Origin: Extensimonas vulgaris | GTDB taxonomy: Bacteria > Pseudomonadota > Gammaproteobacteria > Burkholderiales > Burkholderiaceae_C | Assembly (NCBI RefSeq): GCF_003337425.1 | Contig: NZ_QPJU01000014.1 | Coordinates: 1 to 40,874 of the forward strand | Length of the DNA: 40,874 nt | Reading direction: 5' to 3' | Part shown: positions 11,011-19,651 of the stretch, piece after piece | Layout: the number at the start of each line of letters is the position of its first letter | Numbering within the stretch: position 1 is the stretch's first letter | Program-made: the position numbers and the translations under genes | Notes under the pieces: generated by a model | Seen by the model: only the letters and a program-made list of their open reading frames with translations | The model's database searches: none | What the model was told of the DNA's origin: nothing

Positions 11011-11991
11011 TCAGTCGAGCGAAATCTTCGCCGCCTCGACCACATTTTTCCAGTGGACGGCGTCCTTTTCGATCTGCGCTTTGAATTCCGCGGGTAGCGA
11101 GCCCACGGGGATCAGCCCCATTTCCGTGAGGCGCTTGTGAATCTCTGGCGACTTGACGATGGAGGCAATCTCGGCGCCGAGCTTGTCCACGATGGGCTTG
11201 GGCGTACTCGCAGGCAGGAACGTGCCGAACCAGCCGTTGGCCTCGAGCCCAGGGTAGCCTGCTTCGGTCATGGTGGGCACCTGCGGCAGCGCGGGGTGGC
11301 GCTGCGCGCCGGTAATGGCAAGGACGTTGATCTTGTCGGACTTGAGGTGCGGGTAGGCGGCCGTCGCATCGACGAAGGCCATGGTGATCTGCCCGCCCAG
11401 CAAGGCCGCCATCTCGGGGCCCGAGCCCTGGAAGGGGATATGCGTGATGTCTATGCCGGCTTTTTGCTTGAAACGCTCACCATTGAGGTGCGAGGAAGTC
11501 GCGTTGCCGTAGCTGCCGTAATTGAATTTACCGGGTTCGGCGCGGGCCTTTTCAACGAATTGCTGTAGCGTGGGGATGCCCAAACTGCGCGGCACGATGA
11601 CCAGATCGGCCGACTTGGCGATTTGCGAGACGGGCGCGAGGTCGCTGAGCTTGTAGGGCACTTTTTTGTAGAGCGCAGGGATTTGCACCACGGTGGTGAT
11701 GCCCATGAGCACGGTGTAGCCGTCGCCCGGTGCTTTGGCGACGGCGTCGTTGCCGAGGATGCCGCTCGCGCCGGGCTTGTTTTCTACGACCACGGACTGG
11801 CCCCAGCGCTGGCTTAGTTGCGTACCGATGAGGCGCGCGATGGTGTCGGTGCCGCCGCCTGCGGGGTAAGGCACGATGAAGCGAATGGCTTTGCTCGGAT
11901 AGCTCTCCTCGGCGCGCACGCTGCCGATGCCACATGCGGCGGCCAGGGCTATCAGCGGCAAGAGCAGGGTTGTGCGGCGAAGCATGGTCAT
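11011..11991 (-). CDS. Bug/TctC-family periplasmic solute-binding protein
   Basis: The 326-residue protein belongs to the large Bug (tripartite tricarboxylate receptor) family of Burkholderiales, periplasmic receptors for carboxylates, amino acids and similar small ligands. A signal peptide is clear (MTMLRRTTLLLPLIALAAAC), either with a lipobox-like LAAAC or cleaved after SVRA. Family blocks follow: YPSKAIRFIVPYPAGGGTD, VVVENKPGASG, YGSYGNATSSHL and IPFQGSGPEMAALLGGQI. GAGGA upstream supports the ATG at 11991. No TctA/TctB membrane partners are nearby, which is usual for Bug orphans. It sits 52 bases downstream of an acyl-CoA dehydrogenase gene on the same strand and may bind the acid that the neighbouring CoA enzymes degrade. 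Ligand unknown. Confidence 0.93.
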   Translation of the reverse strand: MTMLRRTTLLLPLIALAAACGIGSVRAEESYPSKAIRFIVPYPAGGGTDTIARLIGTQLSQRWGQSVVVENKPGASGILGNDAVAKAPGDGYTVLMGITTVVQIPALYKKVPYKLSDLAPVSQIAKSADLVIVPRSLGIPTLQQFVEKARAEPGKFNYGSYGNATSSHLNGERFKQKAGIDITHIPFQGSGPEMAALLGGQITMAFVDATAAYPHLKSDKINVLAITGAQRHPALPQVPTMTEAGYPGLEANGWFGTFLPASTPKPIVDKLGAEIASIVKSPEIHKRLTEMGLIPVGSLPAEFKAQIEKDAVHWKNVVEAAKISLD

Positions 11992-12043
11992 GGTTTGATT
12001 CCTCGGGGCTTTCGGTTGAGGGCGATGAAGGGGGCGAGGGGGC

Positions 12044-13186
12044 TTACAGCGTGCGCGCGATGATTTCTTTCATGATTTCGTCGCTGCCGCCGTAGATGCG
12101 GCCCACGCGGGCGTCGGTCCAGGCGCGTCCCACCTGGTATTCGGTCATGTAGCCGTAGCCGCCGTGCAGTTGCAGAAAGTCGTCGAGCAGGCGGTTTTGC
12201 AGGGTCGTGGCGTTGAGCTTGACCATGGCGGCGCGCTCGGGGCTGAGTTCGCGCTTCATGTGCAGCGCCATGCAGTCGTCCACGAACACGCGCAGCATGG
12301 TGATCTGGGCCTTGGCCTCGGCGAGCTTGAAGCGCGTGTTCTGGAACTCGAACACGGTCTGGCCGAAGGCGCGGCGCTCGCGCGTGTAAGCGATGGTTTT
12401 CTGCAAAAAGGCTTCGACGGACATGGCGGCGCGCACGGCGACGACGAGGCGCTCTTGGGCCAGCTCGTGCATCAGGTATTTGAAGCCCATGTTTTCCTCG
12501 CCGAGCAGGTGGTCTGCCGGCACCTTGACGTTGTCGAAAAACAGCTCGGCGGTGTCCTGCGCCAAAAGGCCGATTTTTTCGAGCTTGCGGCCTTTGCTGA
12601 AGCCCGGCATTCCTTCTTCGACGACGAGCAGCGAAACGCCTTTGGCGCCGAGCTCGGGTGCGGTTTTGGCGACCACGATGACGACTTCGGAATTCATGCC
12701 GTTGGTGATGAAGGTCTTGCTGCCGTTGAGGATGTAGTGGTCACCTTCGCGCCGCGCCGTGGTGCGCACGGACTTGAGGTCGCTGCCCGCGCCGGGCTCG
12801 GTCATCGCGATGGCGCCGATCAGCTCGCCCGCGGCCATGCGCGGCAGCCAGCGGTCTTTCTGCGCTTTCGTGCCGTAGGCGTAGATGTAGGGCGCGACGA
12901 TGTCCGAGTGCAGCGGAAAGCCCAGGCCGCTCGCGCCGGTGCGCGCGATCTCCTCGATCAGCACCGCTGCGTGCCCAAAGTCGCCGCCGCCGCCGTAGGG
13001 CTCGGGCAGCATGGTGTTGAGCAGCCCTTCGCGCCCGGCCTTGCGCCACACGGCTTTGGGCACGATCCCCTGGCGCTCCCATTCGGCATGGAAGGGCACG
13101 ACCTCGCGCTCGAAAAAGCGCCGCACCTGGGCGCGGAATTGTTCGTGGTCTTCGCGGAAGATGCTGCGCGGGATCAGGTCTGACAT
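12044..13186 (-). CDS. Acyl-CoA dehydrogenase with isovaleryl/long-chain-type active site
   Basis: A flavoprotein that makes the 2,3-double bond in an acyl-CoA and passes electrons to ETF. The 380-residue length is standard. Visible family motifs are AMTEPGAGSDLKSVRT, GSKTFITNG for FAD/substrate binding, RERRAFGQTVFEFQNTRFKLA and LQLHGGYGYMTEY. The catalytic base is not at the medium-chain position, where YEG is YGG here (Gly366). Instead Glu245 in AQERLVVAV occupies the position used by isovaleryl-CoA and long-chain dehydrogenases. It lies between a Bug receptor gene downstream and, after a 73-base gap holding a repeat, an acyl-CoA ligase gene upstream on the same strand. Substrate is unknown; a branched or medium/long acyl-CoA is plausible. 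Confidence 0.93.
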   Translation of the reverse strand: MSDLIPRSIFREDHEQFRAQVRRFFEREVVPFHAEWERQGIVPKAVWRKAGREGLLNTMLPEPYGGGGDFGHAAVLIEEIARTGASGLGFPLHSDIVAPYIYAYGTKAQKDRWLPRMAAGELIGAIAMTEPGAGSDLKSVRTTARREGDHYILNGSKTFITNGMNSEVVIVVAKTAPELGAKGVSLLVVEEGMPGFSKGRKLEKIGLLAQDTAELFFDNVKVPADHLLGEENMGFKYLMHELAQERLVVAVRAAMSVEAFLQKTIAYTRERRAFGQTVFEFQNTRFKLAEAKAQITMLRVFVDDCMALHMKRELSPERAAMVKLNATTLQNRLLDDFLQLHGGYGYMTEYQVGRAWTDARVGRIYGGSDEIMKEIIARTL

Positions 13187-13213
13187 GGGTGGGTGTCCGT
13201 TCGGTTTTGAATG

Positions 13214-13268
13214 AAATTGGCCTCTAGCGCTTGTGTATGCATCGCTGGCAGCTATTGATTCAGGAGTT
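13214..13268 (+). repeat. Interspersed GCGCTTG repeat, copy 3
   Basis: GGCCTCTAGCGCTTGTGTAT then GCATCGCTGGCAGCTATTGA and TTCAGGAG occupy the gap between the ligase and dehydrogenase genes. Its right end contains the stop codon of the ligase gene. Confidence 0.6.
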
Positions 13269-14837
13269 TTTCAGGGCGTGGCCGGCGTGCGGCTCGGTGC
13301 GGTAGTGTTCCTTGAGCTTGCGGCGCAAGAGCTTGCCGGTCTCCAGGCGCGGCAGCGCGTCGGCAAACACCATGCGCTGCGGCAGTTTGATGCGCGCGAG
13401 CACCTCGGCTGCGCGCGCAGCGATGGCATGCGCCGTCGCCAGCGACGGCTCGACGCCCGCGCGCAGCACCACCACGGCCAGGGGGACTTCGCCCAGATCG
13501 GCATGCGGCACGCCGACGACCGCCGCGTCTTGCACGCCGGGGTGGCGCAGGAGGGCGTTTTCGATTTCCTGCGGATACAGGTTGACGCCGCCCGAGAGGA
13601 TCAGGTCGGCGCGCCGGTCGCTCAAAAACAAGTAGCCCTCGGCGTCCACGTAGCCGATGTCGCCATAGGTGGCCCAGCCGTGCGCGTTGATCGCGGCGCG
13701 GGTTTTTTCAGGGTCGTTGAGGTAGGAAAACTCGCCCCCGCCCGAGAAATAAACATGGCCGAGCGCGCCGGCGGGCAGCTCATGGCCGGCGTCGTCGAGG
13801 ATATGCAGCTGGCCCGTCGTGGGCCGGCCCACGGAGCCGGGGCGCTGGCGCCATTCTGCGGAGCTGATCATGGTCGTGCCGCAGCCTTCGGAGCCTGCAT
13901 AGTATTCGAGCAGGATGTCGCCCCACCAGTCGATCATGGCCTGTTTGACGGCTATGGGGCAGGGCGCCGCGGCGTGGATGGCCATGCGGTGGCTGGAGAG
14001 GTCATGGCGCTTGCGCACGTCCTCGGGCAGCCGCAGCAGGCGGCCGAACATGGTGGGCACCCATTGGCTGTGCGTGATGCGGTAGCGCTCGATCAGTGCG
14101 AGCGCGGCTTCGGGGTCGAAACGCTCCATGATCACGGCCTGGCCGCCGAGCTCCAGCACGCGCAGCGTGTAGCGCAGCGGTGCCGCGTGGTACAGCGGTG
14201 CGGGTGAGAGGTAGACGGTGCGCTCGTCCATCCCGAGCAGACACCCGAGGTTTTGCGCTTCAGGGTGGGGCTGACCGCGCAGATGGCTGGGCAGCAGTGG
14301 TTTGAGCACGCCCTTGGGCCGCCCGGTGGTGCCCGAGGAATAGAGCAGATCGCGGCCCAGTGGCCGGTCGCTGAAGTCGGGCGGCGGGCCTGGCAGGTCT
14401 CGCAAAGCCGCATGCAGCGACGGCACTTGCGCCGTGGCCTCGTCCACCGTCCAACACGGCAAAGGCTGTGTGGCCTGCTGTTCGCTGAGCAGCGGCAGGG
14501 TTTTGCGCGACGCGATGACGAGCCGCGCATCGCAGTCTTGCACGATGTAGGCGATTTCGGCCGGCGTGAGGTGGGTGCTCAGCACCGCGGCGTAGAGGCC
14601 CGCATGCTGCGCCGCCAAGACCAGGGCGAGGATCTCGAAGCGGTTTTCCAGCACCACGGCAAAGCGCTCGCCGGTTTGCAAGCCTTGTGCAACCAGCCAG
14701 TGGGCCATGCGCAGCGTGCTTTGCGCGAGCTCTCCGGCGCTCAGGCGCGCACAGCTTTCGGCCAGCACGAGCGCGGTGCGGTCGGGGGTTGCGGCGGCAC
14801 GTGCGAAAAAGTCGCCCTGCATCGCTTGGGTGTTCAT
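13260..14837 (-). CDS. AMP-dependent acyl-CoA synthetase/ligase
   Basis: This enzyme activates a carboxylic acid with ATP to the acyl-adenylate and then the CoA thioester. The 525-residue protein has the P-loop-like signature LLYSSGTTGRPKGVLKPLLP, the acid/adenylate motif YYAGSEGCGTT, the hinge block YGDIGYVDAEGYLFLSDR, GGVNLYPQEIENALLRHPGV and the catalytic lysine in RLETGKLLRRKLK. The ATG at 14837 (MNTQAMQGDFF) was chosen over one 34 codons upstream because GGGGA lies about nine bases before it and the longer frame adds unconserved sequence. It is divergent from the thiolase gene and followed by an acyl-CoA dehydrogenase gene, so it probably feeds a small beta-oxidation-like route. The acid substrate cannot be read from sequence. 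Confidence 0.92.
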   Translation of the reverse strand: MNTQAMQGDFFARAAATPDRTALVLAESCARLSAGELAQSTLRMAHWLVAQGLQTGERFAVVLENRFEILALVLAAQHAGLYAAVLSTHLTPAEIAYIVQDCDARLVIASRKTLPLLSEQQATQPLPCWTVDEATAQVPSLHAALRDLPGPPPDFSDRPLGRDLLYSSGTTGRPKGVLKPLLPSHLRGQPHPEAQNLGCLLGMDERTVYLSPAPLYHAAPLRYTLRVLELGGQAVIMERFDPEAALALIERYRITHSQWVPTMFGRLLRLPEDVRKRHDLSSHRMAIHAAAPCPIAVKQAMIDWWGDILLEYYAGSEGCGTTMISSAEWRQRPGSVGRPTTGQLHILDDAGHELPAGALGHVYFSGGGEFSYLNDPEKTRAAINAHGWATYGDIGYVDAEGYLFLSDRRADLILSGGVNLYPQEIENALLRHPGVQDAAVVGVPHADLGEVPLAVVVLRAGVEPSLATAHAIAARAAEVLARIKLPQRMVFADALPRLETGKLLRRKLKEHYRTEPHAGHALKNS

Positions 14838-14853
14838 CGATTTCGATCCCCGC

Positions 14854-14892
14854 GTTCCAAAAGTATTCGAATCAGTGCAAGTATTGGGGAAC
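14854..14892. promoter_or_regulatory. Candidate operator in the ligase/thiolase divergent region
   Basis: A dyad GTTCC...GGAAC spans 39 bases and encloses ATTCGAAT (14865-14872); a second TTCGAAT lies at 14959-14965. The 153-base divergent region between the ligase and thiolase genes is where an IclR-type regulator such as the product of 16354-17136 could bind. Pattern only; no consensus is matched. Confidence 0.3.
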
Positions 14893-14990
14893 ATCCGCGC
14901 TTTGGCACCGGGGTAAACACCGAAGTTTTGGCCATTCATTCAGAACTACCATCCTTTTTTCGAATTACCAGTCTCAAAAAAGGTGTCTCG

Positions 14991-16169
14991 ATGAAAACTC
15001 CGGTCATCGTCGATGCGATTCGCAGCCCCATGGGGCGGGCCAAGCCCGATGGGGCGCTCGCGCAGGTACATCCGGTGGACTTGCTGGCGCAAGTGTTGGA
15101 GCAATTGGTGCTGCGCAACCAGCTCGATCCGGGTGCCGTGGACGACGTGATCTGCGGTTGTGTGAGTCAGGCGGGCGAGCAAGCAGGCACGCCGGGGCGC
15201 ATGGCCTGGCTCGCAGCGGGGTTGCCCGCGCACGTGCCTTCGACCACCATAGACCGCAAGTGCGGCTCCAGCCAGCAGGCGGTGCACTTTGCGGCGCAAG
15301 CCATCATGGCGGGCGCGCAGGACATCGTGATCGCCTGCGGCATCGAGTCGATGAGCCGCGTGCCCATGGGCAGTGCGCGCATGGGCCAGAACACCACGGG
15401 CGCGCGTTTCGACGCGCGTTATGCGCCGGGCCTCGTCGGCCAGGGCGTGGCGGCAGACCTCGTCGCGGCCAAGTGGGATTTGGGTCGCACCGAGCTCGAC
15501 GCCTACGCCGCGCGCTCGCACCAGCGTGCGCACGCGGCGCAAACCAGCGGCGCCTTTGCGCGCGAGATCGTCGGCATCGATACGCCCGCGGGCCGCGTGA
15601 CGGCCGACGAAACCATACGCCCCAGCACCACGGTGGAAAAGCTCGCGACGCTCAAGCCCGTGTTCGAGAGCGCGGAGCTGTCCGCGCGCTTTCCGCAGAT
15701 CCGCTGGCACACCACGGCCGGCAACGCCTCGCAGACGACCGACGGCGCCGCGGCCATGCTCATCATGAGCGAGCAGCGCGCACAGCAGCTCGGTTTGCGT
15801 GCGCGTGCGCGCTTCGTGGCCTTCGACGTGGTGGGGGACGATCCGCTGTACATGCTCACGGCGCCGATCCCGGCAACGCAGCGTGTGCTCGCCAAGGCAC
15901 GCATGAGGCTCGAAGACATCGCGCACTACGAGATCAACGAGGCTTTTGCCTCGGTGCCCCTGGCCTGGCAAAAAGAGCTGCGCGCCGACGGCGAACGCCT
16001 GAACCCGCGCGGTGGCGCCATCGCCCTGGGCCACCCGCTCGGCGCCTCGGGCGTGCGCCTCATGACGACCCTGCTGCATGCGCTCGAAGACAGCGGTGAG
16101 CGCTACGGTCTGCAGTCGATGTGCGAGGCCGGCGGTATGGCCAATGCGACCATCATCGAGCGTCTGTGA
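14991..16169 (+). CDS. Thiolase (acetyl-CoA acyltransferase/acetyltransferase)
   Basis: Thiolases cleave a 3-ketoacyl-CoA with CoA to acetyl-CoA, or run in reverse. The 392-residue protein has the complete catalytic set: nucleophile Cys91 in DRKCGSSQQAVHF, the NEAFAS loop, His348 in GGAIALGHPLGASG and the second Cys378 in QSMCEAGGMANA. The sequence MKTPVIVDAIRSPMGRAKPDG at the start is typical of degradative (FadA-like) members. The start is the ATG at 14991 with AAAAAAGG upstream. It is divergent from an acyl-CoA ligase and acyl-CoA dehydrogenase pair and followed by an IclR regulator, so a catabolic role is favoured over polyhydroxyalkanoate synthesis. Confidence 0.94.
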   Translation: MKTPVIVDAIRSPMGRAKPDGALAQVHPVDLLAQVLEQLVLRNQLDPGAVDDVICGCVSQAGEQAGTPGRMAWLAAGLPAHVPSTTIDRKCGSSQQAVHFAAQAIMAGAQDIVIACGIESMSRVPMGSARMGQNTTGARFDARYAPGLVGQGVAADLVAAKWDLGRTELDAYAARSHQRAHAAQTSGAFAREIVGIDTPAGRVTADETIRPSTTVEKLATLKPVFESAELSARFPQIRWHTTAGNASQTTDGAAAMLIMSEQRAQQLGLRARARFVAFDVVGDDPLYMLTAPIPATQRVLAKARMRLEDIAHYEINEAFASVPLAWQKELRADGERLNPRGGAIALGHPLGASGVRLMTTLLHALEDSGERYGLQSMCEAGGMANATIIERL

Positions 16170-16180
16170 TGTCCGGTTCT

Positions 16181-16218
16181 TTTCGCGCTTGATATACAAG
16201 GGCTGGAGGCCTAAAAGA
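16181..16218 (+). repeat. Interspersed GCGCTTGAT repeat, copy 4
   Basis: TTTTCGCGCTTGATATACAA followed by GGGCTGGAGGCCTAAAA directly follows the thiolase stop codon. It shares the GCGCTTGATA core with copies 2, 5 and 6. Confidence 0.55.
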
Positions 16219-16234
16219 CCTCAAAGATAGCGAT

Positions 16235-16357
16235 ATGAAACTGCAACCAGGAATGATGCTGCCCGTCACCCGCAGGGCCTACGGTTTTGGCGCAGCCACG
16301 GCGCTGCAGCGCGTGCACGCGGTAGTCGCGGACTTGATTTGGGAAGGCGTGACGTGA
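16235..16357 (+). CDS. Possible 40-residue ORF coupled to the IclR gene
   Basis: An ATG-initiated frame encodes 40 residues (MKLQPGMMLPVTRRAYGF and onward to IWEGVT). Its TGA overlaps the GTG start of the IclR gene as GTGA, the classic arrangement for translational coupling. I recognise no domain in it, and it has no good Shine-Dalgarno. It could be a leader peptide, a remnant of a lost gene, or chance. Confidence 0.3.
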   Translation: MKLQPGMMLPVTRRAYGFGAATALQRVHAVVADLIWEGVT

Positions 16358-17136
16358 ACGCGGACGCAGACGGTAAGCTGGTGAATGCTGTGGCGCGGGG
16401 AGTTTCCATCCTGCGTTGTTTTTCGAGCAAATGCCAGGAACTCAGCTCCAAAGAGTTGATGGATCTGACCGGCTTGCCCAAGCCCACGCTGTTTCGGCTC
16501 ACGGACACGCTGTGCGAGCTGGGCTTGCTGCGTTATTCGGAGCGCTTGTCCAAGTATGTGCCAGGCGTGGGACTGTTGGGTATGTCCTCCCCGGTGCTGA
16601 CGCGGCTGGCGTTGCGGCATTTTGCGCGGCCCCAGATGCAGGCCCTGGCCGATCTGACCGAAGGCCAGGTGCAGCTGGCCGTAGGCTTTCGGCGCGAGCT
16701 GTGTCTGGTGGAACAGGCCAACAGCCTGGGTAACCCCATCTTCCAGCCCGAGGTGGGCGTGCGCACTTCATTGTCGCGTTCGGCAACGGGGCGCGCCTAT
16801 TTGCTGGGCTTGCCTGACGACGAGCGACAGGCGTATTTGCAAGAGCTGCGCCGCACGGAGCCGCAGCGCGCCGACTGGCTAGCGCAGCGGCTCGACGATG
16901 CCCGCAAGGATTTGGCCCGATACGGTTTTTGCCGCAGCCACGGCGACTTGCACCGCGAGCTCGAATCGATCGCCGTTCCGATGGCCAAACCGCAGGATGG
17001 AGAGCACTGGGTGTTCGCGCTCACGCTGCCCGTTTACAGCCCTTGGTGCGCCAAGTTCGAAACCGAAGTCGGCCCGCGCCTTTGCACACTGGTGCGCTCG
17101 GTCGAGGGCGTGGCTGGCACATCCGCTGGAGTGTGA
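16354..17136 (+). CDS. IclR-family transcriptional regulator
   Basis: The 260-residue protein has an N-terminal winged helix-turn-helix (AVARGVSILRCFSSKCQELS, then SKELMDLTGLPKPTLFRLTD to CELGLLRY) and a C-terminal IclR effector domain (VGVRTSLSRSATGRAYLLGL, and HRELESIAVPM). IclR proteins respond to small carboxylates or aromatic intermediates and usually control adjacent catabolic genes. The GTG at 16354 was preferred over the TTG at 16339 because GGAAGG lies six bases before it. The gene follows the thiolase on the same strand and probably regulates the ligase/dehydrogenase/Bug and thiolase units; that target assignment is inference. Confidence 0.9.
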   Translation: MNADADGKLVNAVARGVSILRCFSSKCQELSSKELMDLTGLPKPTLFRLTDTLCELGLLRYSERLSKYVPGVGLLGMSSPVLTRLALRHFARPQMQALADLTEGQVQLAVGFRRELCLVEQANSLGNPIFQPEVGVRTSLSRSATGRAYLLGLPDDERQAYLQELRRTEPQRADWLAQRLDDARKDLARYGFCRSHGDLHRELESIAVPMAKPQDGEHWVFALTLPVYSPWCAKFETEVGPRLCTLVRSVEGVAGTSAGV

Positions 17137-17234
17137 CCGGCGCACCGTGCCGGGCCAGCGTGCGCCTGGCGCAAGAGGCAACGACGCGGCTTGCTTGCAC
17201 GATCCAGCACCACTTTGGGCACTGTTTGCGCCGC

Positions 17235-17263
17235 AAAAAACAAAGGCCTCCGTTGGGAGGCCT
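17235..17263 (-). terminator. Intrinsic terminator of tRNA-Lys
   Basis: On the minus strand an 8-bp stem (AGGCCTCC, loop CAAC, GGAGGCCT) is followed by TTGTTTTTT. It lies about 30 bases past the tRNA 3' end. Confidence 0.85.
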
Positions 17264-17294
17264 CTGTAAATCAAGCATTTAGCATGCATAAATC

Positions 17295-17370
17295 TGGTGG
17301 GTTCTGAGAGATTCGAACTCTCGACCTACGGATTAAGAGTCCGCTGCTCTACCAACTGAGCTAAGAACCC
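17295..17370 (-). tRNA. tRNA-Lys (anticodon CTT)
   Basis: The minus strand folds as a 76-nt cloverleaf: acceptor GGGTTCT/AGAACCC, D arm GCTC-AGTTGGTA-GAGC, anticodon arm GCGGA-CTCTTAA-TCCGT with anticodon CTT, T arm GAGAG-TTCGAAT-CTCTC, and an encoded CCA end. It reads the lysine codon AAG, the preferred lysine codon in this GC-rich DNA. A CATAAT -10-like box (17403-17408) lies 33 bases upstream and a terminator follows, so it is probably a stand-alone transcription unit. Confidence 0.97.
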
Positions 17371-17446
17371 GAATGCTGGTCTGCGCTAGTGCAGAGCCCT
17401 CAATTATGCATGAGATTTTTGCAGTTTTGGGCAGGCGAAGCGGAAT

Positions 17447-18391
17447 TCAGGACATCGCATTGCGCTTTGCCAACTCGACGAACAGGCCGCTGTGGTCGAG
17501 CTCTGCGAGGCCGTGCGCGACGGCTTGCGCGTACAGGGTTTCGAGCAGGGCCGTGATGGGGCCGTCGAAGCCGATGTCTTGCGCCGTGTCGAGCGCATTG
17601 CGCAGGTCCTTGAGCTGCACCGCCATGCGTGCGCGCGGCGCGAAGTCGCGCTCCACCATGCGCTGGCCGTGCAATTGCAGGATGCGGCTATCGGCGAAGC
17701 CGCCGGTCATGGCTTCGCGCACCTTGGCCATGTCGGCGCCGCCCTTGGCGGCAAACAGCAATGCTTCGGCGACGGCGCCTATGCCGATGCCCACGATCAT
17801 CTGGTTTGCGAGCTTGGCCAGTTGGCCGCTGCCGTGCGCGCCTACGTGCGTGGCGCGGCCCAGCGGCGCCCACACGGGTTGCGCGCGCGCAAAGTCTTGC
17901 GCCGCGCCGCCGACCATGATCGCGAGCGTGCCGTTTTCGGCGCCCACGGTGCCGCCGGAGACCGGCGCGTCGAGGTGCGCCACGCCCAGCGCGGCGAGCC
18001 GCTGGGCGTGCTCGCGTGCCTCGCGTGGCTGGATCGAGGCCATGTCGATGAACAGGGCGCCGGGGCGCAGCGCCGCGGCGGCGCCGCGCGCAAACAGCAC
18101 TTCGCCGACCACCGGGCCGTTTTCGAGCATGCTGACCGCGATGTCGGCGCCCTGCACGGCGTCGGCGGGGCTGTCGTGCACCTGCACGCCCAGGTCCTGC
18201 AGCGGTTCGGCCTTGGCGCGGGTGCGGTTCCAGGCGTGCACGCGGTGCCCTGCGGCGTGCAGGCGGCGCGCGATCGGCAGGCCCATGCGGCCCGTGCCGA
18301 GCACGGCGATGCGCAGCGCGGCGCTGGTCGGCGAAGTGGGCTCTAAAGAAGCGGGAGCAGGCGTAGAGCTGGGCATCGGGTGGTCGTGCAT
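17447..18391 (-). CDS. 3-hydroxyisobutyrate dehydrogenase-family NAD(P)-dependent reductase
   Basis: The roughly 314-residue protein is a beta-hydroxyacid dehydrogenase. It has the N-terminal dinucleotide-binding GTGRMGLPIARRL, the substrate motif DAPVSGGTVGAENGTLAIMVGG and the catalytic lysine region GSGQLAKLANQMIVG. Members include 3-hydroxyisobutyrate dehydrogenase, tartronate semialdehyde reductase (GarR/GlxR) and glyoxylate reductases; sequence alone does not settle which. The start is uncertain: ATG at 18391 is used, but a TTG at 18403 or ATG at 18376 is possible, and the first 25 residues are Pro/Ser-rich and look non-conserved. It lies 16 bases downstream of guaC on the same strand and may be co-transcribed with it. 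Confidence 0.85.
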   Translation of the reverse strand: MHDHPMPSSTPAPASLEPTSPTSAALRIAVLGTGRMGLPIARRLHAAGHRVHAWNRTRAKAEPLQDLGVQVHDSPADAVQGADIAVSMLENGPVVGEVLFARGAAAALRPGALFIDMASIQPREAREHAQRLAALGVAHLDAPVSGGTVGAENGTLAIMVGGAAQDFARAQPVWAPLGRATHVGAHGSGQLAKLANQMIVGIGIGAVAEALLFAAKGGADMAKVREAMTGGFADSRILQLHGQRMVERDFAPRARMAVQLKDLRNALDTAQDIGFDGPITALLETLYAQAVAHGLAELDHSGLFVELAKRNAMS

Positions 18392-18407
18392 GTGAAGTGG
18401 CAAGGGC

Positions 18408-19385
18408 TCACATCAGCAGATGCTCGCCCGCGTTGTCACCGCCGAGGATCACGTAGTTCACCTTGCGGATGTCGAGCAGTTTGGTGCCGCCCGCGTAGCT
18501 GATGGAGCTTTGCAGGTCTTGCTCCATTTCGATGAGCGTGTCGGCGATCCTGCCCTTGATGGGCTCGAGGATGCGCTTGCCCTCGACGTGCCGGTATTCG
18601 CCCTTGTTGAAGTCGCTTGCGGAGCCGTAATACTCCTTGTAGAGCTTGCCATCGACCTCCACGGTCTGGCCCGGCGATTCTTCATGGCCCGCGAGCAGCG
18701 ATCCGACCATGACCATGGTGGCACCAAAGCGGATGCTCTTGGCGATGTCGCCGTGCTCGCGGATGCCGCCGTCGGCGATGATGGGCCGCGTGGCCACGCG
18801 CGCGCACCACTTGAGCGCGCTGAGCTGCCAGCCGCCCGTGCCAAAGCCCGTCTTGAGCTTGGTGATGCACACCTTGCCAGGCCCGATGCCGACCTTGGTC
18901 GCGTCCGCGCCCCAGTTTTCGAGGTCTATGACGGCCTCGGGCGTGCCCACGTTGCCCGCGATCACGAACGCGCCGGGCAGCTTGCGCTTGAGGTGGGCGA
19001 TCATCTTCTTCACGCTGTCGGCGTGGCCGTGGGCGATGTCTATGGTGACGTATTCGGGCGTGATGCCTTCGGCTGCGAGCCGATCGACCGCTTCGTAGTC
19101 GGCCTTTTTCACGCCCAGCGAGATCGAGGCGTAGCAGCCGCGCGCGTGCATGGCGCGGGCGAAATCGACGCTGTCGAGGTCGAAGCGGTGCATCACGTAA
19201 AAGTAACCATTTTGCGCGAGCCAGGTGCACAGCGGCTCGTCGACCACGGTCTTCATGTTTGCGGGCACCACGGGCAGGCGAAAGCTGCGCCCGCCGAGCT
19301 CCACGCGCGTGTCGCACTCGGCGCGGCTTTGCACGCGGCACTTGCGCGGCAGCAGCAGGATGTTGTCGTAGTCGAAAATTTCCAT
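18408..19385 (-). CDS. guaC: GMP reductase
   Basis: GuaC deaminates GMP to IMP with NADPH, allowing guanine nucleotides to be reused for adenine nucleotides. The 325-residue protein is of the IMPDH/GMPR TIM-barrel family; catalytic Cys173 lies in [31 protein letters not shown] and the [15 protein letters not shown] phosphate-binding region are present, and the CBS domains of IMP dehydrogenase are absent, as expected. The form starting [16 protein letters not shown] resembles the short GuaC type 2. The ATG at 19385 is preceded by GGAG. Its upstream region is a MITE-like element, whose terminal repeat supplies a GACAAT -10-like box. The reductase gene follows 16 bases downstream. Confidence 0.95.
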   Translation of the reverse strand: MEIFDYDNILLLPRKCRVQSRAECDTRVELGGRSFRLPVVPANMKTVVDEPLCTWLAQNGYFYVMHRFDLDSVDFARAMHARGCYASISLGVKKADYEAVDRLAAEGITPEYVTIDIAHGHADSVKKMIAHLKRKLPGAFVIAGNVGTPEAVIDLENWGADATKVGIGPGKVCITKLKTGFGTGGWQLSALKWCARVATRPIIADGGIREHGDIAKSIRFGATMVMVGSLLAGHEESPGQTVEVDGKLYKEYYGSASDFNKGEYRHVEGKRILEPIKGRIADTLIEMEQDLQSSISYAGGTKLLDIRKVNYVILGGDNAGEHLLM

Positions 19386-19402
19386 GGGATTCCAGGCTCC
19401 AA

Positions 19403-19588
19403 GTTGAACCCAGATTGTCCATTAGGCGGTGCTGCGCACCTACGCGGGCGTTGGCGGACGTCTGCCGGTCATTTTGGCCGCGGCTTCGGCGTCCATGGCA
19501 CCGGCCATGGACTTCTCACCCGCGATCAAACTGCCACGCCAGCCGCCTCGCCACCATCCCGCGTCCTAATGAACAATCTGGGTTGAAC
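19403..19588. mobile_element. MITE-like element with terminal inverted repeats and central hairpin
   Basis: Terminal inverted repeats CCAGATTGTCCATTAGG (19410-19426) and CCTAATGAACAATCTGG (19565-19581) match at 16 of 17 bases. Outside them a direct GTTGAAC occurs on both sides (19403-19409 and 19582-19588), consistent with a 7-bp target duplication, although that word is itself nearly palindromic. The centre has a perfect 9-bp hairpin, GTCCATGGC-ACCG-GCCATGGAC (19491-19512), and the arms between are loosely complementary. No transposase frame fits within it. It separates guaC from uvrD. The parent insertion sequence family is not assigned. Confidence 0.7.
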
Positions 19589-19651
19589 GTCAGGGCAGCA
19601 GAGGGCGCTTGGCTTGGGGCTCGGTCTCGTGGGCGCTGGGCGTGCAGGCAC

